Assembly: GCA_050725495.1 (NCBI GenBank)
Contig: JBOHHM010000056.1
Location: 1-10,989, forward strand
DNA length: 10,989 nucleotides
Source: JBOHHM01 sp050725495
GTDB taxonomy: Bacteria; Pseudomonadota; Gammaproteobacteria; Burkholderiales; Burkholderiaceae_C
Reading direction: 5' to 3'
This document shows, one piece after another, positions 1 through 6,677 of the stretch. The notes beneath the pieces are model-generated. The model did not search any database. It had not been told where the DNA came from and worked only from the letters and a program-made list of their open reading frames with translations. Numbering within the stretch: position 1 is the stretch's first letter; each line of letters opens with the position of its first letter. The translations under genes were made by a program, and so were the position numbers.

Positions 1-585
1 GCCATGCGCCCCTTCTTTGAAGAAGACGGCATGGCGCTGAGCTACGCCGCTCCCACCCGGTGGCTGGCCCGCGGCGAGCTGTTTCGCGACCTGGCCACGG
101 CCTCGCTGGACCGCGTGCTGGGCCGGCCCATCGATGCCTGGATGCCCGAGGCCGCGCAGGCCAAGCCGCTGCGCCGCCTGCAAAACGAGATGCAGATGCT
201 GCTCTACACCCACCCGGTCAACGACGCGCGGGCACAGCGTGGGCTGCCGCCGGTCAATTCGTTCTGGGTCAGCGGCACGGGGGCCCTGCCCCCGCCGTCT
301 GCGCGCGGCACGGGGGGACATAGCGCCAGCCCGGTGGTGCCTCACACGCTGCGCGAAGCCGCCCTGCGTGAGAACTGGCCCGCCTGGGCCCAGGCCTGGC
401 AGCAGCTGGACGCCACCGAGGTCGCCCGGCTGCTGGCCGCGCTGGACCAGCAGGGCGCGGCCAGGCTGACCTTGTGCGGTGAACGCAGCGCTTGCACCTA
501 CGAAGCCCGGCCGCAGTCCCTGTGGCGCCGGATCTCAAGTTCTTGGGGCGGCAAGCCCCTGTCTTTCATCCTCCAACAGCTATGA
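1..585 (+). CDS. COG4255-type conserved protein (often labelled phosphoglycerate mutase-like), 3' part only
   Basis: This reading frame is open from the first base of the window, and the visible part (about 194 residues) looks like the C-terminal portion of a larger protein, so the true start lies upstream. Recognisable stretches are PTRWLARGELF, LATASLDRVLGRPIDAW and QMLLYTHPVNDAR, followed by VNSFWVSGTG. I recall these from a conserved betaproteobacterial protein of roughly 300 residues found beside recJ and sometimes annotated as a phosphoglycerate mutase or COG4255 protein. No catalytic site for a mutase can be seen here, so that label should not be taken as function. The stop codon overlaps the recJ start (ATGA at 582-585), implying co-transcription and translational coupling. 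Family assignment is from memory; biochemical role is unknown. Confidence 0.7.
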   Translation, partial: AMRPFFEEDGMALSYAAPTRWLARGELFRDLATASLDRVLGRPIDAWMPEAAQAKPLRRLQNEMQMLLYTHPVNDARAQRGLPPVNSFWVSGTGALPPPSARGTGGHSASPVVPHTLREAALRENWPAWAQAWQQLDATEVARLLAALDQQGAARLTLCGERSACTYEARPQSLWRRISSSWGGKPLSFILQQL

Positions 586-595
586 AAATAATAGC
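579..595. repeat. Short palindrome containing the recJ start codon
   Basis: The arms GCTAT (579-583) and ATAGC (591-595) form a perfect 5-bp inverted repeat around a 7-nt A-rich spacer. The ATG of recJ (582-584) straddles the left arm and the spacer. An imperfect relative occurs at 2707-2725. I associate AT-rich palindromes of the GCTAT...ATAGC type with short dispersed repeats in Comamonadaceae genomes, but that is recollection rather than something shown here. A hairpin in the mRNA at this point could mask the start codon until ribosomes finishing the upstream gene open it. Confidence 0.5.
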
Positions 596-2291
596 GCGCG
601 ACATCCCGCCCCGCGCCGCCTGGGCCCTGGAACAAGCCGGCGTGCACCCGCTGCTGGCGCGCCTGTACGCGGCGCGCGGCGTGCAAAGCAAGGACGAACT
701 CGACGACGGCTTGGGCCGCCTGCTGCCGCCCGACAGCATGAAGGGCGCGCGCGAGGCGGCCGTGCTGCTGGCCGACGCCATTCGCCTCAACAAGAAACTC
801 TGCATCGTGGCCGACTACGACTGCGACGGCGCGACAGCCTGCGCCGTCGGCCTGCGCGGCCTGCGCCTGCTGGGCGCGCAGCAGGTGAGCTACATCGTGC
901 CCGACCGCGTGGTCGACGGCTACGGCCTGACGCCGCCGATCGCGCAACGTGTCAAAGACAGCGGCGCCGATCTGCTGATCACGGTCGACAACGGCATCGC
1001 CAGCGTGCAGGGCGTGGCCGCCGCGCGGGCGCTGGGCCTGCAGGTGCTGGTGACCGACCACCATCTGCCGGGCCCCGAGCTGCCCGAGGCCGAGGTGATC
1101 GTCAACCCCAACCAGGGCGGCTGCGGCTTCCAGAGCAAGTCCCTGGCCGGTGTCGGCGTGATGTTTTATGTGCTGCTGGCGCTGCGCGCCGAGCTGCGGC
1201 AGCGTGGCATATTCGACGCGCAGAATCAGCCAAAGCTGGATGCACTGCTGCCCCTGGTCGCGCTCGGCACGGTGGCCGACGTGGTCAAGCTCGACGCCAA
1301 CAACCGCCGCCTGGTCGCGCAAGGGCTCAAGCGCATCCGCGCCGGGGCGCTGCCCGTCGGGCTGGCCAGCCTGTTCACGGCCGCAGGGCGCAGTGCGAAG
1401 GCCGCCACCACCTTTGACTTCGGCTTTGCCCTGGGTCCGCGCATCAACGCCGCCGGGCGCCTGGCCGACATGACGCTGGGCATCGAATGCCTGCTGAGCG
1501 ACGACGCGGCCCGCGCCGACGAGCTGGCGCGCACGCTGGACGGCATCAACCGCGAGCGCCGCGAGATCGAAGGCGACATGCGCGAGCAGGCTTTTGCTGT
1601 GGCCGAGTCGCTGTTTGAAGAGGGCGAGGAGCCGCCGCCCGCGATCTGCGTGTTCGACCCCGACTTCCACGAAGGCGTGGTCGGCATCGTCGCCTCGCGC
1701 CTCAAGGACAAGCTGCACCGCCCGAGCTTTGTGTTCGCCGCCTCCCAGGCGCCGGGCAAGGAACACGAGCTCAAGGGCTCGGGCCGCTCGATTGCCGGCT
1801 TTCACCTGCGCGACGCGCTCGACCTGGTGGCCAAGCGCCACCCCGGCGTGCTGCTGCGCTTTGGCGGCCACGCCATGGCGGCCGGCTGCACCGTCGCCGA
1901 GGAGCATTTCGAGCGGTTCGAGCAGGCCCTGGCCCAAGTGGCCCGGGAATGGCTGGACGCCGCGACTCTGACGCGGCACCTCGACACCGACGGCCCGCTG
2001 GCCCCCGAATACCGCCGCGTGGACCTGGTCGACACGCTGCACCGTGAGGTCTGGGGCCAGGGCTTCGCAGCGCCGACCTTCAGCGAAGAAGTCGAGGTGG
2101 TGTCGCAGCGCCTGGTCGGCGACAAACACCTGGCGCTCAAGCTCAAACACCAGGGCCAGCCGGTGGACGGCATCTGGTTCGGCCATACCGAGCCCTTGCC
2201 GGCCAGGGTGAAGCTGGCCTTCCGGCTCGACGCGGACGAGTGGCAGGGGGTGAGGCGGGTGCGGTTCCTGGTGGAGGGGACTGAGCTCTGA
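582..2291 (+). CDS. recJ: Single-stranded-DNA-specific 5'-3' exonuclease RecJ
   Basis: RecJ degrades single-stranded DNA 5' to 3' in RecFOR recombination, mismatch repair and base excision repair, using Mn/Mg in the cytoplasm. The 569-residue protein has the usual family length and all DHH-family motifs: ADYDCDG (77-83), VDNG with D136, TDHH (158-161), GTVADVV (229-235) and GPRINAAGRL (285-294). The DHHA1 part follows, with EGVVGIVASR (364-373), GSGRSIAGFHLRDAL (399-413) and GGHAMAAG (428-435), and then the C-terminal OB-type segment to residue 569. The frame is open 90 bp further upstream, but ATG 582 was chosen because MKIIARDIPPRAAW resembles known RecJ N-termini and the ATGA overlap with the upstream stop fits translational coupling. 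No purine-rich ribosome binding site precedes it. All catalytic motifs are intact, so it should be active. Confidence 0.96.
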   Translation: MKIIARDIPPRAAWALEQAGVHPLLARLYAARGVQSKDELDDGLGRLLPPDSMKGAREAAVLLADAIRLNKKLCIVADYDCDGATACAVGLRGLRLLGAQQVSYIVPDRVVDGYGLTPPIAQRVKDSGADLLITVDNGIASVQGVAAARALGLQVLVTDHHLPGPELPEAEVIVNPNQGGCGFQSKSLAGVGVMFYVLLALRAELRQRGIFDAQNQPKLDALLPLVALGTVADVVKLDANNRRLVAQGLKRIRAGALPVGLASLFTAAGRSAKAATTFDFGFALGPRINAAGRLADMTLGIECLLSDDAARADELARTLDGINRERREIEGDMREQAFAVAESLFEEGEEPPPAICVFDPDFHEGVVGIVASRLKDKLHRPSFVFAASQAPGKEHELKGSGRSIAGFHLRDALDLVAKRHPGVLLRFGGHAMAAGCTVAEEHFERFEQALAQVAREWLDAATLTRHLDTDGPLAPEYRRVDLVDTLHREVWGQGFAAPTFSEEVEVVSQRLVGDKHLALKLKHQGQPVDGIWFGHTEPLPARVKLAFRLDADEWQGVRRVRFLVEGTEL

Positions 2292-2306
2292 GGCGATCGC
2301 GCCGCC

Positions 2307-2591
2307 CTACCAGCGAGGACGGAATTTGGTCAAGGCTTTCCAATCCTGGGTGCTGCCAGGGCCCGCTGCTTCGTGGACCTGGCGTGTGAGCCAGCCCTGC
2401 ACAAAGCCGAGCGCGACAGATGGTCCGTCCAGCTGCGCCTCGGCCAGCACAGCCCGCGCCACCTGGGCATCGTTGGCCAGGCCCAGGCTGTCCTGCAGCG
2501 CGGTCAGGCGGCGCAGGTACTTCAGCTGCCGCCCCGAGGGGTACAGGGCCTGGCCATGGACCCGGCTTCGATCTTCGGTGGCGCCCGACAA
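2307..2591 (-). pseudogene. C-terminal remnant of a CHAD-domain protein
   Basis: The minus-strand frame encodes 94 residues, of which about 80 look like the end of a CHAD domain. They comprise ALYPSGRQLKYLRRL, then LQDSLGLANDAQVA, then FVQGWLTRQV, ending in the tail KALTKFRPRW. CHAD domains are alpha-helical, rich in conserved basic and histidine residues, and bind polyphosphate; they often follow a CYTH triphosphatase domain, and full proteins run to roughly 280-500 residues. Here the recognisable homology begins near position 2549, only about 14 codons into the frame. The expected upstream helices (the K-R-L-R-Y region) and any CYTH domain are absent in all frames. The first possible start is a TTG, and an in-frame stop lies at 2601-2603. 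The 3' end converges tightly on recJ. I read it as a decayed, 5'-deleted gene; a small expressed protein cannot be excluded. Confidence 0.6.
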
Positions 2592-2706
2592 AATGTCGCC
2601 TCATCGCTCGCACGCCCCGACCATGTCCTGGCTGGGCAGTCCGCGCGACCAACTCGCCAAATTGCGAGGATTTCCGGCCTCCAGTCCCCGCGCCATGGTC
2701 GCCAGA

Positions 2707-2725
2707 TGCTATCTATTTTGTAGCA
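2707..2725. repeat. Second GCTA...TAGC palindrome, related to the one at recJ
   Basis: TGCTA (2707-2711) and TAGCA (2721-2725) are perfect inverted arms around a 9-nt T-rich spacer. Read on the minus strand, its 17-base core matches the recJ-start palindrome (579-595) at 12 of 17 positions, including both GCTA/ATAGC arms and an A-run in the spacer. It lies in non-coding DNA beside the truncated CHAD remnant. Whether it is a dispersed repeat, a decayed terminator or chance is not settled by the sequence. Confidence 0.4.
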
Positions 2726-2797
2726 ATCAGCAGAAAAATGCGGACGCACGGGACGATTTCGCTGACAAATCAGGAAACATGTTGATGACCCGCGGAC

Positions 2798-2830
2798 TTG
2801 AAATATCGAGACTCAGGCGATAAACATAAT
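2798..2830 (+). promoter_or_regulatory. Possible promoter of the chalcone-isomerase-like gene
   Basis: TTGAAA at 2798-2803 resembles a sigma-70 -35 box, and an A/T-rich run at 2819-2830 offers imperfect -10 candidates (GATAAA with a 15-bp spacer, TAAACA with 17 bp). It would give a leader of roughly 60 nt before ATG 2898. This is a weak match in an otherwise GC-rich region. Confidence 0.25.
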
Positions 2831-2897
2831 CAGCCACCCTCGTCGAGTCCGTCTCGCTCAGGAGCATTTCCGGCGCAGCCCTTTGCCGCTCAATCCC

Positions 2898-3494
2898 ATG
2901 CGACTCTCTCTCCATGTCCTCCTCGCTGCGGCGCTGTGGGCCGCACTGTCCGCGCCCGCCGCCGAGATCGCGGGCGTCAAGCTGCCCGACAACGCCGTTC
3001 TGGCGCCCAACAGCGCGCCCCTGGTGCTCAACGGGGCCGGGCTGCGCAGCAGCTTCATGATCAAGGTCTATGTGATCGGCCTGTACCTGGAGGAAAAAAA
3101 ACAGACCACCGAGCAGGTGCTGGCGCTCAAGGGGGGGCAGCGCATCGAAATCGTGCTGCTGCGACAGGCGAGTGCGCAACAGCTCACCGATGGCCTGATC
3201 GACGTCATGATGCTAAACAACAGCGAGGCCGATCTGGCGTCGCTCAAGGACAGCATCGAGGAATTCCGCGCCTTGCTGCTCAGCCTCAAGGAGGTGCCCA
3301 AGGGCACGGTGTTCCAGATCGACTACCTGCCCGAGCAGGGCACGCGCCTGGTGGTCAATGGCCAGCCCAGGGGCAAGCCCATCGTGGGCAGCCTGTTTCA
3401 CATGGCGGTGCTGCGCATCTGGCTGGGTGACAAGCCCAGGCAACCGGACTTGAAAGATGCACTGCTGGGACTCGACAGCCTGCGCAAATCGTGA
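2898..3494 (+). CDS. Secreted chalcone-isomerase-like protein
   Basis: The 198-residue product starts with a classic signal peptide: MRLS, a hydrophobic stretch to about residue 19, and a probable signal peptidase I site after A21 or A22 (APA/AE). The mature part resembles the chalcone isomerase-like domain of proteobacterial periplasmic proteins. It has LNGAGLRSSFMIKVYVIGLY (44-63), a central helical part, and RIWLGDKPRQPDLKDALLG (173-191) at the end. Plant chalcone isomerase cyclises flavonoid precursors, but the bacterial secreted members have no established enzymatic role, so flavonoid chemistry should not be assumed. A TTG 15 bases upstream is in frame, but ATG 2898 gives the better signal sequence. 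An A8 run (3094-3101) and a G7 run (3131-3137) lie inside the gene. It stands alone between non-coding DNA and the next cluster. Confidence 0.85.
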   Translation: MRLSLHVLLAAALWAALSAPAAEIAGVKLPDNAVLAPNSAPLVLNGAGLRSSFMIKVYVIGLYLEEKKQTTEQVLALKGGQRIEIVLLRQASAQQLTDGLIDVMMLNNSEADLASLKDSIEEFRALLLSLKEVPKGTVFQIDYLPEQGTRLVVNGQPRGKPIVGSLFHMAVLRIWLGDKPRQPDLKDALLGLDSLRKS

Positions 3495-3552
3495 GGGGCG
3501 CGGGTCTGACTGGGCAGGCGACAAGACCACGGCGAGCAGCGCGCAGCGCCAG

Positions 3553-3568
3553 GGCCTAGAATCAGGCC
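3553..3568 (+). promoter_or_regulatory. -10-like TAGAAT inside a palindrome, directly before the PHP gene start
   Basis: TAGAAT (3557-3562) matches the sigma-70 -10 consensus at five of six positions and ends 6 nt before the GTG at 3569, so transcription would begin at or beside the start codon. The hexamer overlaps a perfect inverted repeat, GGCCT (3553-3557) and AGGCC (3564-3568). No good -35 hexamer is visible at 16-18 bp. A leaderless transcript is inferred, not shown. Confidence 0.4.
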
Positions 3569-4423
3569 GTGTCCTCCATCCTCAACGCCGACCTCCATTG
3601 CCACTCCGTCGTGTCCGACGGCACGCTGACCCCGGAAGAACTGGCGGCGCGCGCCAAGGCCCATGGCGTGGAGCTGTGGGCGCTCACCGACCATGACGAA
3701 ATTGCCGGCCAGCATCGCGCGGCGGCGGCCGCCAAGGCCCAGGGCATGAAGTACCTCACGGGCACCGAAATCTCGGTCACGTTCGCTGGCGAGACCGTGC
3801 ACATCGTGGGCCTGGGCTTTGATCCCGACGACCCGCGCATGCAGCAGGGCCTGCTCGACACGCGCGGCGGGCGCGGCCAGCGGGCCCTGGAGATGGCCGA
3901 GCAGCTGGCCCAGGTCGGTATCCGCGGCGCCTATGAGGGCGCGCTCAAGTACGCGGGCAACCCCGAGCTGATTGCGCGCACCCATTTCGCGCGCTTTCTG
4001 GTGGAGACCGGCATGTGCCGCGACACCTCCGAGGTGTTTCGCAAATACCTGACCGAGGGCAAGCCCGGCTATGTGTCGCATCGCTGGGCGTCGCTGGGCG
4101 CCGCCGTGAACTGGATCACGCAGGCCGGCGGCGTGGCGGTGATCGCCCACCCGGCGCGCTACAAATTCACGGCCAATGAAGAGTACGCCCTGTTCTCCGA
4201 GTTCAAGGCCCATGGCGGGCGGGCGGTGGAAGTGGTCACCGGCAGCCACACGGCGGCCGAGTATGTGCAGTACGCCGACATCGCCCGCGAGTTCGGCCTG
4301 GCCGCCTCGCGCGGCAGCGACTTCCACAGCCCCGAGGAAAGCCATACCGACCTCGGCACCCTGCCCTACCTGCCCGGCAGCCTCACGCCGGTGTGGGAAC
4401 TGCTGGCGGACCGCATCCAGTGA
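3569..4423 (+). CDS. rnm: PHP-domain phosphoesterase, RNase AM / 3',5'-nucleotide bisphosphatase type (YciV/TrpH family)
   Basis: Family members are cytosolic trinuclear-metal enzymes. E. coli RNase AM (YciV) trims 5' ends of RNAs including rRNA, and a Chromobacterium relative removes the 3' phosphate from 3',5'-nucleoside bisphosphates. The 284-residue protein has the expected length and the full set of likely PHP metal ligands: H10 and H12 in DLHCHS, D17, D41-H42 (LTDHDE), E67 (GTEIS), H78, H139 (RTHFAR), H194 (AHPAR), and D251/H253 (GSDFHS). The GTG start at 3569 gives MSSILNADLHCH, a normal N-terminus; no Shine-Dalgarno is seen and a -10-like box lies immediately upstream. It is the first gene of a compact same-strand run. 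In E. coli its counterpart also neighbours yciO, which supports the assignment. Which substrate it prefers here cannot be read from sequence. Confidence 0.88.
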   Translation: MSSILNADLHCHSVVSDGTLTPEELAARAKAHGVELWALTDHDEIAGQHRAAAAAKAQGMKYLTGTEISVTFAGETVHIVGLGFDPDDPRMQQGLLDTRGGRGQRALEMAEQLAQVGIRGAYEGALKYAGNPELIARTHFARFLVETGMCRDTSEVFRKYLTEGKPGYVSHRWASLGAAVNWITQAGGVAVIAHPARYKFTANEEYALFSEFKAHGGRAVEVVTGSHTAAEYVQYADIAREFGLAASRGSDFHSPEESHTDLGTLPYLPGSLTPVWELLADRIQ

Positions 4424-5313
4424 GGCGCTCACCGAGCGCCCTCGCGGGCATCGCCCTGGTGGTGCTGGCCGTCGCCTGCTTTGCCACGCTGGACACTACG
4501 ACCAAGCTCGTCAGCGCCAGCGTGCCGGTGCTGATGGCACTGTGGTTTCGCTATGCGTTTCAGGCGGTGGCCACCACGGCGGTCGTGCTGCCGCAGCGCG
4601 GCTTGGCCGTGCTGCGCACCGCCCACCCCCGGTTCCAGTGCCTGCGCGGGCTGTTGCTGCTGCTCTCAAGCCTGTTTGCGTTTTTCAGCCTGAAGTACAT
4701 GCCGGTCGGCGAGTTCACCGCCATCGTGATGATCACGCCCCTGGTCATTACGCTGCTGGCGGCCACCTCGCTGGGCGAGAAGGTTTCGCCGCTGCGCTGG
4801 GCGCTGGTCATCGGCAGCTTTGCCGGCACGCTGGTCATCATCCGCCCCGGCGGCGGCGACTTCGACTGGACCCTGCTGTTGCCGCTGGGCCTGGTCGTCA
4901 GCAACGCCTGGTTCCAGGTGCTCACCAGCCGGCTGGCCCAGACCGAAGACCCTGTCACCATGCATTTCTACACCGGCTGGGTCGGCACGCTGCTGGCCTC
5001 GCTGGCCCTGCCCTTTGTCTGGACCCAGCTCGATTCCTGGGCCCTGTGGGGTGGCTTGTTGCTGATGGGCCTGATGGGCTCGATCGGGCATTTCATGCTG
5101 ATCCTGGCCTATGGCCGCGCGCCCGCCGCGACCCTGACGCCCTACCTCTATGCCCAGATCGGCTTTGCCATGCTGGGCGGCTGGCTGGCGTTCTCGCACA
5201 TGCCAGACCGCTGGTCGCTGGCCGGCATCGGGATGATCGCGTTGTGCGGCGCCGCCGGCGCCTGGCTGACGGTGCGCGAGGGCCGCATGGCGTTCGAACC
5301 CGCCGAATCCTGA
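4420..5313 (+). CDS. EamA-family (DMT superfamily) inner-membrane transporter
   Basis: The 297-residue protein has about ten hydrophobic segments arranged as two EamA repeats (about 9-142 and 150-285), the standard architecture of drug/metabolite transporters. Family-typical features include LWFRYAFQ (41-48) after TM2, LKYMPVGEFTAI (91-102) and SLGEKVSPL (117-125) closing repeat one, and a matching AYGRAPAATLTPYLYAQIGFA region in repeat two. Such proteins export or exchange small metabolites; the substrate is unknown. The start is taken as GTG 4420, whose GTGA overlaps the stop of the PHP gene, indicating coupling; an in-frame GTG at 4393 would overlap further and is less likely. It separates the PHP gene from yciO, which are direct neighbours in E. 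coli. Confidence 0.88.
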   Translation: MRRSPSALAGIALVVLAVACFATLDTTTKLVSASVPVLMALWFRYAFQAVATTAVVLPQRGLAVLRTAHPRFQCLRGLLLLLSSLFAFFSLKYMPVGEFTAIVMITPLVITLLAATSLGEKVSPLRWALVIGSFAGTLVIIRPGGGDFDWTLLLPLGLVVSNAWFQVLTSRLAQTEDPVTMHFYTGWVGTLLASLALPFVWTQLDSWALWGGLLLMGLMGSIGHFMLILAYGRAPAATLTPYLYAQIGFAMLGGWLAFSHMPDRWSLAGIGMIALCGAAGAWLTVREGRMAFEPAES

Positions 5314-5324
5314 AGCTTGGCACC

Positions 5325-5948
5325 ATGGCCCAGTACTTCGAAGTCCACCCCGACAACCCGCAGGCGCGGCTGCTCAAGCAGGCCGTGGGCCTGCTCGAGC
5401 GCGGCGGCATCGTGGCCCTGCCCACCGATTCCAGCTATGCGCTGGCCTGCCATCTGGACGACAAGGCCGCCGCCGACGCGCTGCGCCGCATCCGCGGCGT
5501 GGACGACAAACACCACCTGACCCTGCTGTGCCGCGACCTGAGCGAGCTGGCCAGCTACGCGATGGTCGACAACAAGCAGTACCGGCTGCTCAAGTCCGCC
5601 ACGCCGGGGCCCTACACCTTCATCCTGGAGGCCACCAGGGAAGTGCCGCGCCGCGTCAGCCACCCGCAGCGCAAGTCCATAGGCCTGCGCGTGCCGCAGC
5701 ACCAGGCCCTGCAGGAACTGCTGGCCCTGCACGGCGCGCCGCTGCTGGCGACCACGCTGATTCCGCCCGGCGAGAACCTGCCCCTGAACGATGCTCAAGC
5801 GATCCGTGAGCGCTTCGAGCGCCAGCTGGCCGCCGTGATCGATGCCGGGGCCTGCGCCTCCGAGCCGACCACGGTGGTCGACTTGACCGGCGGAGAGCCG
5901 GTGCTGGTGCGCCAGGGGCGCGGTGCCCTGGCTCCCCTGGGCCTGTAG
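5325..5948 (+). CDS. yciO: YciO-type Sua5/YrdC-fold protein
   Basis: The 207-residue product matches the YciO branch of the Sua5/YciO/YrdC family from end to end: MAQYFEVHPDNPQ at the start, LPTDSSYALAC (32-42), LTLLCRDLSELASYAMVDN (65-83), TPGPYTFIL (93-101), IGLRVP (119-124) and PTTVVDLT (181-188). The YrdC fold binds RNA and ATP; TsaC/Sua5 members make threonylcarbamoyl-AMP for the t6A37 tRNA modification. YciO proteins are the sister group and their activity is less certain, so it should not be called the essential t6A synthase without evidence. Length equals that of E. coli YciO (about 206). ATG 5325 lies 11 nt after the transporter stop. The frame is open far upstream through the transporter and PHP gene, but that extension is out-of-frame shadow. 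Confidence 0.9.
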   Translation: MAQYFEVHPDNPQARLLKQAVGLLERGGIVALPTDSSYALACHLDDKAAADALRRIRGVDDKHHLTLLCRDLSELASYAMVDNKQYRLLKSATPGPYTFILEATREVPRRVSHPQRKSIGLRVPQHQALQELLALHGAPLLATTLIPPGENLPLNDAQAIRERFERQLAAVIDAGACASEPTTVVDLTGGEPVLVRQGRGALAPLGL

Positions 5949-5980
5949 CCTGGTCCGCACAACGCTGCCTCGGACGGGTC

Positions 5981-5995
5981 TGAGACAATAGGGCC
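5981..5995 (+). promoter_or_regulatory. Extended -10-like box immediately before the M50 protease start
   Basis: GACAAT (5984-5989) resembles a -10 hexamer (four of six) and is preceded by TGA (5981-5983), giving the TGn of an extended -10. It ends 6 nt before the GTG at 5996, the same geometry as at the PHP gene. No clear -35 is present. It could provide an internal, leaderless start for the M50 protease and trpS. Confidence 0.38.
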
Positions 5996-6664
5996 GTGGA
6001 TATCGCCAATCTCATTCAAACCGTCCTGATCTACGCCCTGCCGGTGCTGTTTGCCATCACGGTGCATGAAGCCGCCCATGGCTATGCCGCGCGCCATTTT
6101 GGCGACAACACGGCCTACATGATGGGCCGCATCACGCTCAACCCGCTCAAGCACATCGACCCGGTGGGCACGATCCTGATGCCGCTGCTGCTGTACTTCG
6201 CGACCTCCGGCGCCTTCCTGTTCGGTTATGCCAAGCCGGTGCCGGTCGATTTCAGCCAGTTGCGCAACCCCAAGCGCGACATGGTCTGGGTCGCGCTGGC
6301 CGGCCCGCTGTCCAACTTCCTGCAGGCCATCGCCTGGGCCATTTTGCTGGTGGTGCTCATGGGCCTGGGTGTGGACGAGCGCTTTTTCCTGGCCATGGCG
6401 CGCGCCGGTGTGCTGGTCAACCTGGTCATGTGGGCCTTCAACCTGTTTCCGCTGCCGCCGCTCGACGGTGGCCGCATTCTGGTCGGTCTGCTGCCCTGGA
6501 AGCAGGCCCAGCTGGTGGCGCGCCTGGAGCCCTGGGGCTTTTTCATCGTCATGGGCCTGGTCGTCGCTGGCGTGGTCAGCAAGTACTGGCTCAGCCCCCT
6601 GATCGCGCTGGGCTATGACGCGCTCAACCTCGCCCTGACCCCTTTGATTTACCTGTTCCGCTGA
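5996..6664 (+). CDS. M50-family (site-2 protease type) membrane metalloprotease
   Basis: The 222-residue polytopic protein has the zinc site of S2P-like proteases inside membrane segments: HEAAH (24-28) supplies two His ligands and the catalytic Glu (E25), and NLFPLPPLDGGRI (149-161) supplies the Asp ligand (D157). Other family features are NPLKHIDPVGT (49-59), FGYAKPVPVD (76-85), and AGPLSNFLQA (102-111). It has about five or six TM helices and lacks PDZ or CBS domains, so it belongs to the short, single-domain group common in bacteria, unlike RseP. Substrates of this group are generally unknown. The GTG start at 5996 gives MDIANLIQTV, a usual N-terminus; there is no Shine-Dalgarno sequence. 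It sits between yciO and trpS, an order I recall from other betaproteobacteria. Confidence 0.9.
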   Translation: MDIANLIQTVLIYALPVLFAITVHEAAHGYAARHFGDNTAYMMGRITLNPLKHIDPVGTILMPLLLYFATSGAFLFGYAKPVPVDFSQLRNPKRDMVWVALAGPLSNFLQAIAWAILLVVLMGLGVDERFFLAMARAGVLVNLVMWAFNLFPLPPLDGGRILVGLLPWKQAQLVARLEPWGFFIVMGLVVAGVVSKYWLSPLIALGYDALNLALTPLIYLFR

Positions 6665-6677
6665 ACCTTTGTCTGCC

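Larger units (their letters stand above)
2592..2897. other. Intergenic stretch of about 300 bp between the CHAD remnant and the chalcone-isomerase-like gene
   Basis: No frame here has convincing coding character. The segment is noticeably richer in A and T between about 2705 and 2835 than its surroundings. It contains the palindrome at 2707-2725, a small CTGA-CAAA-TCAG hairpin at 2762-2773 and a possible promoter near 2798-2830. It is the place where the missing 5' portion of the CHAD gene would have been, so it may include decayed remains no longer recognisable by eye. Confidence 0.6.

Noticed and set aside
498..2186. Long minus-strand open frame of 562 codons opposite recJ
   Set aside because: The product is low-complexity, rich in Gln, Ala, Val and His, as expected for the antisense of a GC-rich gene. 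recJ on the plus strand has every catalytic motif.
2326..2823. Plus-strand frames over the CHAD remnant and the following intergenic DNA
   Set aside because: Their products show no family resemblance, while the minus strand has clear CHAD-like motifs over 2307-2549.
4176..5324. Apparent long N-terminal extension of YciO through the transporter and PHP genes
   Set aside because: The extension is arginine/proline/alanine-rich out-of-frame sequence lying over two well-supported genes. YciO homology begins exactly at ATG 5325.
5325..5948. Calling this gene tsaC/sua5 (t6A synthase)
   Set aside because: The sequence follows YciO end to end, including the N-terminal QYFEVHPDNPQ and the CRDLSELASYAMVDN region, so the essential t6A role cannot be assumed.
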